Shown: positions 25,058 through 32,861 of the stretch, one piece after another
Position numbering within the stretch: the first letter of the stretch is position 1
Layout: every line of letters begins with the position of its first letter
Source: Gaetbulibacter_A aestuarii
GTDB lineage: Bacteria; Bacteroidota; Bacteroidia; Flavobacteriales; Flavobacteriaceae
DNA length: 64,000 bases
NCBI RefSeq assembly: GCF_039537665.1
Contig: NZ_BAABAY010000001.1
Coordinates: 558,001 to 622,000, forward strand
Direction: 5' to 3'
The notes under the pieces: generated by a model
What the model was told of the DNA's origin: nothing
The model's database searches: none
Seen by the model: only the letters and a program-made list of their open reading frames with translations
Translations under genes and position numbers: made by a program

Positions 25058-25582
25058 ATGAAAAAAACGCAACTTTCAAAACTTTTTTTAGTCGTATTGG
25101 TCATTTCTCTATGCAATTGCCAAGAGGTTAAAAAAGAATCCGGACCAGAATATGCAGATCAAATCAAAACCATTATTGAAGCCAAAAACGCTAAGATTGA
25201 AAGATGGTATGCCGAAGGTCAAATCGATTCTGTAGCCGCTCATTTTGCAGAAAACTGTGTGCAAATGCCTCCACATCAACCACCTCTAATTGGAATTGAT
25301 AACTTTAAGAACGCCTGGAAGCAAAATGTACAAATAGGTACCTGGAATTTCGATTTAGTTACTAATGATGTCAAGGCTAATGGTGATCTGGCTGCTGAAT
25401 ATGGTTCCTATATTCTGACGTTCACACCAAATGAAAATTCACCTATTCCGGCCATGACCGACGAAGGTAATTATGTGGTATTATGGCAACGTATTAACGG
25501 CGATTGGAAAATTGTTTGGGATGCCCCGTCGCCAACCACACCAATGCCAATGCCAGCTGCCATGGATACTATTCCAAATTAA
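25058..25582 (+). CDS. SnoaL-like / DUF4440 nuclear-transport-factor-2 fold lipoprotein
   Basis: About 174 residues from the ATG at 25058. A signal with lipobox SLCNC precedes the mature protein. The central domain has the cone-fold pattern of NTF2-like proteins: DSVAAHFAENCVQMPPHQPP, GIDNFKNAWKQ and NYVVLWQRINGDWKIVWD. The last 20 residues are Pro/Met-rich. DUF4440 proteins bind or transform small molecules, but no catalytic residues are evident here. Confidence 0.85.
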   Translation: MKKTQLSKLFLVVLVISLCNCQEVKKESGPEYADQIKTIIEAKNAKIERWYAEGQIDSVAAHFAENCVQMPPHQPPLIGIDNFKNAWKQNVQIGTWNFDLVTNDVKANGDLAAEYGSYILTFTPNENSPIPAMTDEGNYVVLWQRINGDWKIVWDAPSPTTPMPMPAAMDTIPN

Positions 25583-25632
25583 ATTATCTTTATAGACTGA
25601 TTTTATTGATTTTGTGATTTAATTATTTTGTC

Positions 25633-26211
25633 ATGGAACAGGTAGACCGTTACATTGAAACCCTAAAGAACTGGCAAGAAGAATCCAGACAATTGCGCCG
25701 TATTTGTCTGGAATGTGGTCTTGAAGAAACTTATAAATGGAGGCATCCGTGTTATGCCCATAAGGGTAAAAATATTGTTATCATCCATGGCTTTAAAGAT
25801 CATTCCGCACTACTCTTTTTTAAAGGCTCCCTTTTGAAAGACTCAGAAAATATTTTAATCCAACAAACAGAACATGTACAATCCCAGCGCCAGTTGCGGT
25901 TTACAACCGTACAACAGATTTTAGATCTGGAAGCCTTAATAAAAGCTTATATCTTCGAAGCTGTTGAGGTAGAAAAGGCCGGACTTAAAGTAAAAAAGAA
26001 AAAAACCTCCGACTTTGAGGTTCCGGAAGAACTCACCAGAGCCTTTAAAGAAAATCCGGAATTAGAAACGGCATTTAAGGTATTAACACCAGGAAGGCAA
26101 CGCGGTTATTTAATTTTCTTTGGCAACGCCAAACAAGCAAAAACCCGCGAGAGACGTATTGCAAAATATACGCCGGCCATATTGGCCGGGAAAGGTCATG
26201 AGGAACGGTGA
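25633..26211 (+). CDS. YdeI/OmpD-associated family protein (DUF1801 type)
   Basis: A 192-residue cytoplasmic protein. The N-terminal half is DUF1801/YdhG-like (ETYKWRHPCYAHKGKNIVII); the C-terminal half fits the YdeI/OmpD-associated domain (FEVPEELTRAFKENPELETA then TPGRQRGYLIFF and AKQAKTRERRIAKYTPAILA). Members are sometimes linked to bacteriocin resistance by loose analogy, but their biochemical role is unknown. It stands alone between two other small genes of the same direction. Confidence 0.9.
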   Translation: MEQVDRYIETLKNWQEESRQLRRICLECGLEETYKWRHPCYAHKGKNIVIIHGFKDHSALLFFKGSLLKDSENILIQQTEHVQSQRQLRFTTVQQILDLEALIKAYIFEAVEVEKAGLKVKKKKTSDFEVPEELTRAFKENPELETAFKVLTPGRQRGYLIFFGNAKQAKTRERRIAKYTPAILAGKGHEER

Positions 26212-26286
26212 TATAGTAATGGTTGAAGGAAGAAATTCGCGTATCTTTATATCGTAATTAAGAATTCAACTTTAATTAAAAATAGT

Positions 26287-26619
26287 ATGCTAGCCAATAC
26301 TCCGGAACCACCTTATTATGCCGTAATATTTAGTTCCATACGAACTGAAAATGATGATGATGGCTACAATCGTATGGCTGTCCTTATGGAAACATTAGCC
26401 CGGCAGCAACCGGGTTTTTTAGGTTTTGAAAGTGCGCGACATGATACCGGAATCACAGTGTCTTATTGGAAGGATCTGGAATCTATCAAACTTTGGAGAG
26501 CCCATGCCGAACATCAAATTGCTCAGGAAAAAGGCAAAGCCCTTTGGTATCGTGAATACAAAGTACGTATAGCAAAAGTTGAGCGCGATTATGATTTTAC
26601 AATGGCATCTTCAAAATGA
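26287..26619 (+). CDS. Antibiotic biosynthesis monooxygenase domain protein
   Basis: A 110-residue single-domain ferredoxin-fold protein. The ABM pattern is seen as YYAVIFSSIRTENDDDGYNR ... LARQQPGFLGFESARHD ... GITVSYWKDLESIKLWRAH, with terminal WYREYKVRIAKVERDY. Such proteins are heme-degrading or quinol-type monooxygenases or non-enzymatic; no specific substrate can be given. Confidence 0.92.
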   Translation: MLANTPEPPYYAVIFSSIRTENDDDGYNRMAVLMETLARQQPGFLGFESARHDTGITVSYWKDLESIKLWRAHAEHQIAQEKGKALWYREYKVRIAKVERDYDFTMASSK

Positions 26620-26723
26620 AATTTATAGGTCGTTATAAATAGGTTCCTTCAACAAACCCATAACAGCTTATTGATGCATATCTTTATAAAAAAGCTAAAA
26701 CTGATCATTAAATTCTATATGCC

Positions 26724-27584
26724 ATGAAAAAAACAACGCTAGTGTTGGTATTGATGTTATTGTTCCTGAATACCATTCAGGCACAGCACAAATACGCTTA
26801 TAAAATCTATACCAACAAAGGAAAATCCATTTCATATGGAAAAATGATTAAGAAATTAGATGTGGCTGATGTGGTGTTTTTTGGAGAATTTCATAATAAC
26901 AGTATCAGTCATTGGCTTCAATTGGAGTTAGTAAAAGATCGTTCAAAAAAATCGAACCTTGTTTTGGGAGCCGAAATGTTTGAAGCTGATCAACAATCGG
27001 CATTAAACGATTATTTGGAGGGTAAGTTAAACCAAAAAGCTTTGGATACGGTAATCACTCTTTGGCCCAATTACCACACCGATTATAAGCCTTTAGTGGA
27101 TTTTGCGATGGAAAATAAATTACCATTTATCGCTACAAATATTCCCAGAAGATTTGCAAATGAAGTTTATAAAAAAGGAGGATTTGAAGCATTAGTTCCT
27201 TTAACCCAGGAACAAAAAGAATGGATGGCTCCGTTACCCATTGCATTTGATATCAACTTACCTCAATACCAGAATATGTTAAAGATGATGGGGGATCATG
27301 GAACTGTGGATATGGTAAAAGCTCAGGCCATGAAGGATGCTACAATGGCTTATTTTATTTCAAAAAACCTAAAGAAACAAACGCAATTTATTCATTTTAA
27401 CGGATCTTACCACTCCAATTATAAAGAAGGTATTGTTTGGTATTTACATCAATACAAACCTTCATTAGAAATAAAAACAATAACAACCGTAGAACAGGAA
27501 AATATCGAAAAGTTAGATAAAGAGAACTTCGATAAAGCTGATTTTATTATTTGTGTTGATGCTGACGTTACTAAAACCTATTGA
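26724..27584 (+). CDS. ChaN family haem-binding uptake protein
   Basis: A 286-residue secreted protein with a signal peptide (LVLVLMLLFLNTIQAQ). The ChaN (Tiki-like/erythromycin-esterase related) fold shows VVFFGEFHNNSISHWLQLEL, LGAEMFEADQQSALNDYL and HFNGSYHSNYKEGIVWYL. ChaN proteins are heme-binding and often co-occur with TonB-linked iron uptake; here no TonB gene is adjacent. The GEFH-type Glu/His pair and HxNG-like motif are intact. Confidence 0.9.
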   Translation: MKKTTLVLVLMLLFLNTIQAQHKYAYKIYTNKGKSISYGKMIKKLDVADVVFFGEFHNNSISHWLQLELVKDRSKKSNLVLGAEMFEADQQSALNDYLEGKLNQKALDTVITLWPNYHTDYKPLVDFAMENKLPFIATNIPRRFANEVYKKGGFEALVPLTQEQKEWMAPLPIAFDINLPQYQNMLKMMGDHGTVDMVKAQAMKDATMAYFISKNLKKQTQFIHFNGSYHSNYKEGIVWYLHQYKPSLEIKTITTVEQENIEKLDKENFDKADFIICVDADVTKTY

Positions 27585-27607
27585 TTAAAAAGTTAAACAC
27601 TTAAGAC

Positions 27608-28081
27608 CTATTTTTCCTCCAACTTTTTAGCAACACTATCGTAATATTCTCGAGTGAGTTTTTCGGTCCAAATTGTTGGTTCCTCACCATAGATCGCTAA
27701 ATAAGAGACTTTACTATGAGCACTGGAGGTATGCCAGTGTTCCACACCTATTTCACATGTAATAACATCACCTGTTTTCATGATTACAGGGGCTTTCCCT
27801 CTTTCCTGATAATAGCCCTCACCTTCAAGAACAATAATAACCTGAGGTGTTTTATGCATGTGCCAATCTAAAGTGGCATTAGGGCTGAAAATCGCCTGCG
27901 TGATGTTATAATTAAAATCATCATTAGCTTGAATTAACATGTTTAACCAGGCGTCACCTAAATGATGCACATTTGGCGCTTTTGTTCCTTCATCTTTAAA
28001 GGAATGCATGTTATAATCTGAATTTTGAGCAAACCCAAACAAGGAAGAAATCTAAAATAAAAGGAAAAATACTTTTTTCAT
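27608..28081 (-). pseudogene. Cupin-domain secreted protein with a nonsense codon in its signal peptide
   Basis: The cupin core (residues ~55-140 of the frame) has PNATLDWHMHKTPQVIIVLEG and VGVEHWHTS-like metal-binding motifs. In frame upstream is a complete signal peptide: ATG at 28081, KKVFFLLF, then TAG at 28052-28054, then ISSLFGFAQNSD. The stop falls in the middle of the hydrophobic core, so the original start cannot produce the full protein. A TTG at 28042 could restart, but that would give a short cytoplasmic form. I call it a broken gene, subject to confirming the base. If real, the protein is either lost or relocated to the cytoplasm. Confidence 0.75.
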
Positions 28082-28234
28082 AATATGAATTTATTTCCAA
28101 CAAGATAAAAAAACCTCTAAATGTCAGTATACGAGGTTAAATTTTACTCCCACCAATACTCCAGGTTACATCACTGAAATATTCAATTTAAACCTTTCGC
28201 TTAGTTTCTGGTCTAAATCATAAATCAAAAAAAT

Positions 28235-29212
28235 ATGAATCGGATTTTAAAGTTCCCCTTATTACTTTTCATTTTGTCATGTAGTAAAAATGAAAGTCAA
28301 CAAAAACAAAATATTACTGACTGTACCGGAGATTATTCAACTGCCGGAATATTGGTTGATATTAATGAGGAAATCTACAATGATAATGAATCTGTTAACG
28401 CTTACAGCAGATACTCCTGGTCCTCAGATGGTGTTTATAGAATTTTGAATGGAAATGGAATCCCAAATCATGACGTTGGATCATTCCCAAACCCTGATAA
28501 TCCAAATACAATCAGCGAACAAAATGTCAATAAAAAATTTACGCTTTGTCCAAAGATCATTTCTGAAAATGGTTTAGAGGTTGTTGGTCCTGCTTTAGCC
28601 ATTGCCTATGCATTAAATAGTGTTAAATTCGATCCTGCCACAGCAGGAAGATGCAACGATGCCGGAGAATGTAGTTTGGCGCAAGGCGAAGGTAAGTGGA
28701 ATATTGAAGCCTTAGGACATGATACATTTGATTTTGGAGATGATATGAATCATGCACATGTACAACCTACAGGAGCATACCATTATCACGGAATACCGGA
28801 ATTACTGGTTGATTTCCTGGGAGATAAACAAGGAATGACATTAGTAGGGTGGGCATCTGATGGATTTCCAGTGTATGCCAGATATGGCTATTCCAATCCT
28901 AACGATTCAAACAGTGGGATAAAAAACTTAACCCCAAGTTATAGATTAAAATCAGAACCTGATACGAATCGTCCAGGTATCTTAACAGCTCTCATTGGTG
29001 GTCCTGATCAGGGAACAGTAAATCCAAACACCCCTATTCCAATGGGAGCATTTACTCAGGACTATGAGTATGTTGAGGGACTTGGCGATTTGGATCAATG
29101 TAATGGTCGGTTTGGCGTAACTCCAGAGTTCCCTGAAGGTATTTATTACTACGTTGTTACCGATGATTTCCCCTTTTTTACAAGATGTCTTAAGGGTGAT
29201 GTTGAGAATTAA
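28235..29212 (+). CDS. YHYH domain lipoprotein
   Basis: A 325-residue lipoprotein (lipobox FILSC, Cys about 16). The domain is named for the motif at AYHYHGIPELLVDF near 178-184; other family marks are DDMNHAHVQPTGAYHYHG and WASDGFPVYARYGYSNP, plus a terminal GLGDLDQCNGRFGVTPEFPE. The family is widespread and uncharacterised; a metal-binding extracellular role is likely given the His clusters. A terminator follows in R1. Confidence 0.9.
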   Translation: MNRILKFPLLLFILSCSKNESQQKQNITDCTGDYSTAGILVDINEEIYNDNESVNAYSRYSWSSDGVYRILNGNGIPNHDVGSFPNPDNPNTISEQNVNKKFTLCPKIISENGLEVVGPALAIAYALNSVKFDPATAGRCNDAGECSLAQGEGKWNIEALGHDTFDFGDDMNHAHVQPTGAYHYHGIPELLVDFLGDKQGMTLVGWASDGFPVYARYGYSNPNDSNSGIKNLTPSYRLKSEPDTNRPGILTALIGGPDQGTVNPNTPIPMGAFTQDYEYVEGLGDLDQCNGRFGVTPEFPEGIYYYVVTDDFPFFTRCLKGDVEN

Positions 29213-29218
29213 AAACCA

Positions 29219-29275
29219 AAAAAGCCTCTACATTTCTGTAAAGGCTTTTTGAATTTTGCTCCCTCTAATACTTTT
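29219..29275. repeat. Terminator plus tRNA-tail-like repeat, copy R1
   Basis: AAAAAGCCT pairs with AGGCTTTTT, with an inner TACA/TGTA. It is followed by GAATTTTGCTCCCTCTAATA. TGCTCCCTCT is the complement of a tRNA 3' end as at tRNA-Asn (TGCTCCCCCT at 32191). The same block is at 29958. It would end transcription of both the YHYH gene and the converging YegP gene. Confidence 0.65.
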
Positions 29276-29419
29276 TCCAACTCATTTAGCGAAAAATCGA
29301 TGAGGTTTGCGTTATTCCATGATTTACGTGATAAATGTGTATAAATACATTTTTGGTTACAAGGAGCTACGTAAAAAAACCGCAAATATTTATAACCCAT
29401 TTCACTATTATGGTTACTT

Positions 29420-29749
29420 TTATGTCAAATCTTCTACTGATGCTGAAGGAGCATTTGTTTTTACAGATTCAATGCCATTTTCCATGCCACTTTTAGAGGC
29501 GTACATTTGGCTTGACCCTATAACCTGATTATTTCCTGCCTTCAAATTAAAGTACGGTTTACCGCTTTTAGATTCCAAACGCTCGTATCTTGAATCATCT
29601 GGAGCGTTCTTCTTTACAGATTCAATACCATTAGTACAACCTGTTTTTGCAGCGTATCCTTCACTTGATAAAATGTTCTGCCCATTACTAGATTTAAGTC
29701 TAAATCTAAATTCTCCAGAATTGTCTTTGTAAATTTCAAATTTTGCCAT
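29420..29749 (-). CDS. YegP family protein (two DUF1508 repeats)
   Basis: About 109 residues from the ATG at 29749; the longer upstream frame has no likely start. It consists of two DUF1508 (YegP) repeats: FEIYKDNSGEFRFRLKSSNG ... YAAKTGCTNGIESVKKNAP and then RYERLESKSGKPYFNLKAGN ... YASKSGMENGIESVKTNAP. YegP proteins are small, often of unknown function, found as single or tandem repeats. A short, variable tail (SASVEDLT) ends it. Confidence 0.95.
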   Translation of the reverse strand: MAKFEIYKDNSGEFRFRLKSSNGQNILSSEGYAAKTGCTNGIESVKKNAPDDSRYERLESKSGKPYFNLKAGNNQVIGSSQMYASKSGMENGIESVKTNAPSASVEDLT

Positions 29750-29957
29750 GATAATTATTTTAGTGATTGTTTCATAAATATAAACAAAATTGTAGATATA
29801 GTCTATCAAGTTGCAAACCTTAATTCAAGTAACACATGCTGGATACTTGCTAACACATAAAGTATCTCATTATTCTTTATACAACTTTTAGAGCTTGACA
29901 TTTATCAAAATTGAAACTCATGCTAAGATCGCCGTATTATGAAAAGTAAACGCACAA

Positions 29958-30020
29958 AAAAAGCCTCCACATTTCTGTAAAGGCTTTTTGAATTTTGCTC
30001 CCTCTAATATCGTTTTGTCG
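29958..30020. repeat. Terminator plus tRNA-tail-like repeat, copy R2
   Basis: Nearly identical to R1 for 55 bases (one difference). It goes on to TCGAACCAA at 30017, which matches the T-loop of the minus-strand tRNA-Asn (CTCGAACCAAGG). Preceded by ACGCACAAAAAAAG, also present before the tRNA-Asn terminator at 32147. It looks like a decayed tRNA end. Confidence 0.5.
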
Positions 30021-30292
30021 AACCAATTCAGTGAAGATTTGATGAGGTTTGCTTCATTTTACGACAGGAATTGTAAACGCTAATAGTCTTATCCCCTGGT
30101 GGGAAGCATCTAATTATGGAACCTAAATGAGTTTGTAAGTGAATTTTTAGAGCTGGTTGAATTTGCTAACTATTCCTCACAATAATACCACATCTGTGAT
30201 AGTATATAATGTGTGGGTTATTAAAATTTTTAAATTATGCAATATATCAGTTGTCTAATGAACTATCGATAACATAAGCAGCTGTGCTTTCG

Positions 30293-31069
30293 TTAGTTTT
30301 GTAATTCTTTTTCTATTTCTTTTATGAGTTCTGTGGCTTCAGCAGTAACTATTTTAACCGTATTTATTGTTCTTAGGTGTCTTACATAGTTATTTTTAAA
30401 ATGATTGCGACCACGAATGGATTTGGCAAAGGATATAATTAATTCAGAATTGGTTATAGAATCCTGTCTCATTGGGAAGGATTTCTTTACTAGGCCAACT
30501 CCCCAAACTTTCATCCTGTGGTTGCTTATTTCTATTGTTTCTTCTAAATCCCTTAAATAAATTTGTCGCTCAGTTACATCTTTCATTTCCCAGGCAGCGG
30601 CTCTTTCAGTTTCATCCTTAATAATTGTGTAATACGTATTGATTTTTTCTGAGAGTGCATCAAACCCAACTAATTTAGAGCTGCCTTGATTTTGCATTTC
30701 TTTAAAGGTTCGAGTATTAACACTAAGGGGCATATACCAACCACTTATACAATCCCATAATCTATCGGCATCCTTGAAGGTGTAATCGGTAGCGTTTAAA
30801 ACCCATTCCTCATCGGCAATATAATTATTTAAGTGCTTTATTCCGGTATTAAAAAGGATGGTGTCCGCTTTTAAATCACTTTTAATCTCAATTAAGTAGT
30901 TTCTAGATTTTATTTTGGCCTTCCTAGTCTCATTCCAATTATTAATCTGAAGGGCAATCAAAATACCAATCACAACCAATACAATTTCTCCTATGGCATA
31001 ATTTAGATATTTAGTAGTCTTACCTTGGTTAATAAGAGTTTTTCGGATGTTTCTAAAGAATTTTATCAT
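30293..31069 (-). CDS. DUF6090 family membrane protein, third copy
   Basis: A 258-residue paralogue on the opposite strand, outside the array. The N-terminal signature MIKFFRNIRKTLI ... YAIGEIVLVVIGILIALQIN ... WNETRK is intact, with one membrane segment. The region downstream of the stop reads TAACGAAAGCAC, sharing TAACGAAAGCA with the 3' side of the 7658 copy, and the sequence before the start (TAACCAATGATAAAATTC) is shared too. It may be a unit that left the array. Function unknown. Confidence 0.88.
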   Translation of the reverse strand: MIKFFRNIRKTLINQGKTTKYLNYAIGEIVLVVIGILIALQINNWNETRKAKIKSRNYLIEIKSDLKADTILFNTGIKHLNNYIADEEWVLNATDYTFKDADRLWDCISGWYMPLSVNTRTFKEMQNQGSSKLVGFDALSEKINTYYTIIKDETERAAAWEMKDVTERQIYLRDLEETIEISNHRMKVWGVGLVKKSFPMRQDSITNSELIISFAKSIRGRNHFKNNYVRHLRTINTVKIVTAEATELIKEIEKELQN

Positions 31070-31240
31070 TGGTTACTAATTAGTATTATTTAAGGGAAAG
31101 TCGTGATTTATTATTTGTATATCTCTTTATTTCCACAATTCAACTCAAGAACAATAATAGTTGTTTTGTTCTTCAATATGTTAATCCTAAATATAAGACA
31201 ATAAATTCTAGTGGATGTTGAGTCTAGAAATCCCCCACGT

Positions 31241-31270
31241 AAAGGAACATCCGAAATCGTATGATGTGAA
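31241..31270. repeat. Imperfect direct repeat, left copy
   Basis: AAAGGAACATCCGAAATCGT followed by ATGATGTGAA; a related block lies at 32103-32134. The two flank the lipoprotein gene at 31391. Confidence 0.45.
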
Positions 31271-31390
31271 CTTTACAGCTTCTTAATTATACTTTTTAGC
31301 TGACCAAAATCATTGGCTGACACTTTGCAAATAATTAGTTTTAATTGTTCTTACAAAAGTAGTTTTTCGACTAATTCAAACATATTAGTT

Positions 31391-32023
31391 ATGAAAATTT
31401 TCAAGCCCACATTCTTAATAGTAATGGTAATATGCTTTTTAAGCTGCTCCATTGAAAATGAAGAAAAAAACAAAAGAGAATATATAACTACTTGTTACAA
31501 GCTTATAGAAGAAGGAAGTGGCCAACCAATAGTTGGATTAAGTATATTAATCCATTACGGACCTAATAATGTTTTAAGCAGTCAAGGAATAACAAACAAT
31601 GATGGTGTGTGGTGTTTTGAACATTGGAATGACGATGGTCCAAGTGCAATTCTTTATACATATTTATTAGAAAACCTTTATTTTAATATTCCTGAAGCCC
31701 TTCCTTTAAATGGTTCAACTAATATTATTGAATTGAATCCAAAATCTTGGATTCAATTTCATGTAGTGAACATTGAACCTTCAACCGTTAATGATAGGGT
31801 TGATGTAAGTTATTTTTTTAGGATTAATAATCTGAGAAGTTATGGTGGAAGCAGACCATTTGAAGGTAAAGACATCGATACTTTTTGGTATGTAGGTGTT
31901 GCTAAAGGAGTAAATATATCTATTGAATGGGAGGTTAAGGAGTCTGGTGTTCTTATCAGTACTCATTCAGATGAAATTATTATAGAAGATGATGAAACGT
32001 TTTATTATTTAATAGAATATTGA
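31391..32023 (+). CDS. Hypothetical lipoprotein with carboxypeptidase-regulatory-like fold
   Basis: About 210 residues from the ATG at 31391; an upstream start at 31313 adds a stretch that is not signal-like. The lipobox is CFLSC (Cys about 19), followed by acidic EKNKREY. The part at about 35-110 (GSGQPIVGLSILIHYGP ... GITNNDGVWCFEHWNDDGP) resembles a transthyretin/carboxypeptidase-regulatory fold with DG loop. The rest is beta-rich and unassigned. It is flanked by imperfect direct repeats and lies in the disturbed region before tRNA-Asn. Confidence 0.7.
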   Translation: MKIFKPTFLIVMVICFLSCSIENEEKNKREYITTCYKLIEEGSGQPIVGLSILIHYGPNNVLSSQGITNNDGVWCFEHWNDDGPSAILYTYLLENLYFNIPEALPLNGSTNIIELNPKSWIQFHVVNIEPSTVNDRVDVSYFFRINNLRSYGGSRPFEGKDIDTFWYVGVAKGVNISIEWEVKESGVLISTHSDEIIIEDDETFYYLIEY

Positions 32024-32102
32024 TAGGATTATTTATAGTTAAGGAACTTATTTTGAAATAAATTAGATTTATGGTGAATTAGCTTACCTCCACCACATTC
32101 GC

Positions 32103-32134
32103 TAAAGCCATATCAGAAATCGTGTGATGCGGAA
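32103..32134. repeat. Imperfect direct repeat, right copy
   Basis: TAAAGCCATATCAGAAATCG followed by TGTGATGCGGAA, matching the block at 31241-31270 at most positions. Confidence 0.45.
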
Positions 32135-32154
32135 AACCCTATATAACGCACAAA

Positions 32155-32182
32155 AAAAGTCCAACATTTCTGTTGAACTTTT
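32155..32182 (-). terminator. Terminator after tRNA-Asn
   Basis: AAAAGTCCAACA pairs with TGTTGAACTTTT with one mismatch and loop TTTC; on the minus strand it ends in TTTTTTT. It sits 11 bases beyond the 3' end of tRNA-Asn. Confidence 0.75.
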
Positions 32183-32192
32183 CTCTGTTTTG

Positions 32193-32266
32193 CTCCCCCT
32201 CTTGGGCTCGAACCAAGGACCCTTTGATTAACAGTCAAATGCTCTAACCAACTGAGCTAAGGAGGA
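32193..32266 (-). tRNA. tRNA-Asn (anticodon GTT)
   Basis: Seventy-four bases on the minus strand: acceptor TCCTCCT/AGGGGGA (with one G-T pair), D-arm GCTCAGTTGGTTAGAGC, anticodon stem TTTGA/TCAAA with loop CTGTTAA and anticodon GTT, T-arm CTTGG-TTCGAGC-CCAAG. The discriminator is G and CCA is not encoded. A copy of its first nine bases plus GCTCAG lies 100 bases upstream, split by a palindrome. Confidence 0.95.
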
Positions 32267-32342
32267 GTGTTAATATCTTGTTTTTATGTCTTTTTTGACA
32301 ACTCTGCTTCTTACTTTGTGCCGGATGCGCTTGAGCTCAGTT

Positions 32343-32381
32343 CTGAGCCCTGCCTGCCGGCAGGCAGGTAAGGAGGAGTGT
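32343..32381 (-). pseudogene. 5' fragment of a second tRNA-Asn split by a palindrome
   Basis: On the minus strand the bases read ACACTCCTCCTTA (32369-32381), the palindrome CCTGCCTGCCGGCAGGCAGG (32349-32368), then GCTCAG (32343-32348). TCCTCCTTA-GCTCAG are bases 1-15 of the intact tRNA-Asn; the palindrome sits exactly between positions 9 and 10. Sequence beyond diverges. Confidence 0.65.
32349..32368. repeat. Dispersed palindromic repeat, copy 2
   Basis: CCTGCCTGCCGGCAGGCAGG, a perfect 20-base palindrome, inserted in a tRNA-Asn fragment. The same string is at 48488. Confidence 0.9.
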
Positions 32382-32451
32382 TTCGCTCTTTTAAGCGAGC
32401 GCAAATATATATATATTTTTAATTACTACAAATATAATTTTTAAAAAAAAC

Positions 32452-32515
32452 TTAGCCAAAGATCGCCTTATAAATATCGTTTCCGTTAGCGAATAAAACT
32501 AATGCGATTAAAAAA
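32452..32515 (-). pseudogene. Duplicated 3' end of rseP
   Basis: On the minus strand it encodes LIALVLFANGNDIYKAIF then G and a stop, identical over 18 residues to the end of the full rseP at 32862 except for the last residue. Nucleotide identity is about 85%. It lies 340 bases downstream of the intact gene end, with a small peptide gene between. Confidence 0.85.
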
Positions 32516-32543
32516 ACTATTGAAGAAAAAATCTCCAATAGTT
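32515..32543 (-). terminator. Terminator after the GG-leader peptide gene
   Basis: AACTATTG and CAATAGTT form an 8-base stem; the minus strand continues with TTTTTTT. Thirty bases after the peptide stop. Confidence 0.7.
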
Positions 32544-32572
32544 ATATAAAATAAACGCTTTAATTAAATTTT

Positions 32573-32731
32573 TTAAGCAAGTTTAGGTTCATTTGCTCGT
32601 CTTATTACTGCCTTTAGGTCATTATTAAACAAATAACTTCCCAAAGAAATTCTAAACCACCAGAATCCTCCATTAATGCTAGTAGATTCAGTAATTTTTA
32701 ATTCTTGAACTCCAAATTTTTTTAAATTCAT
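32573..32731 (-). CDS. Small double-glycine-leader peptide, bacteriocin-like
   Basis: A 52-residue frame from ATG at 32731 to TAA. It begins MNLKKFGVQELKITESTSIN and then GG at residues 21-22, the layout of a double-glycine (ComC/bacteriocin) leader: hydrophobic positions spaced before GG and a Leu-Glu-rich helix. Cleavage after GG would release a 30-residue peptide starting FWWFRISLGS and ending in a basic part (KAVIRRANEPKLA). It has its own terminator, and a GTTTAC-N5-GTAAAC dyad sits 16 bases before the start. No exporter (peptidase-containing ABC transporter) lies in the window, so the export route is unknown. Calling it a bacteriocin or signal peptide is inference from the leader. Confidence 0.6.
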   Translation of the reverse strand: MNLKKFGVQELKITESTSINGGFWWFRISLGSYLFNNDLKAVIRRANEPKLA

Positions 32732-32746
32732 AATAAAATGTTTTTT

Positions 32747-32763
32747 GTTTACAATTAGTAAAC
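32747..32763. promoter_or_regulatory. Dyad before the GG-leader peptide gene
   Basis: GTTTAC AATTA GTAAAC is a perfect 6-base inverted repeat with a 5-base spacer. It overlaps the expected promoter or leader of the peptide gene and could be a repressor site. Confidence 0.4.
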
Positions 32764-32861
32764 ATGGTTAAACAATTAATTCATAAATAAATATCTTTCC
32801 GGAAAATATTTAATCAATATTAATTGTTTTCACTGCCAAAACATTGCAGTTCGCAAATTAA

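Noticed and set aside
32400..32420. ATATATATAT run as a repeat element
   Set aside because: A short AT-rich stretch of a promoter region; no more than low complexity.
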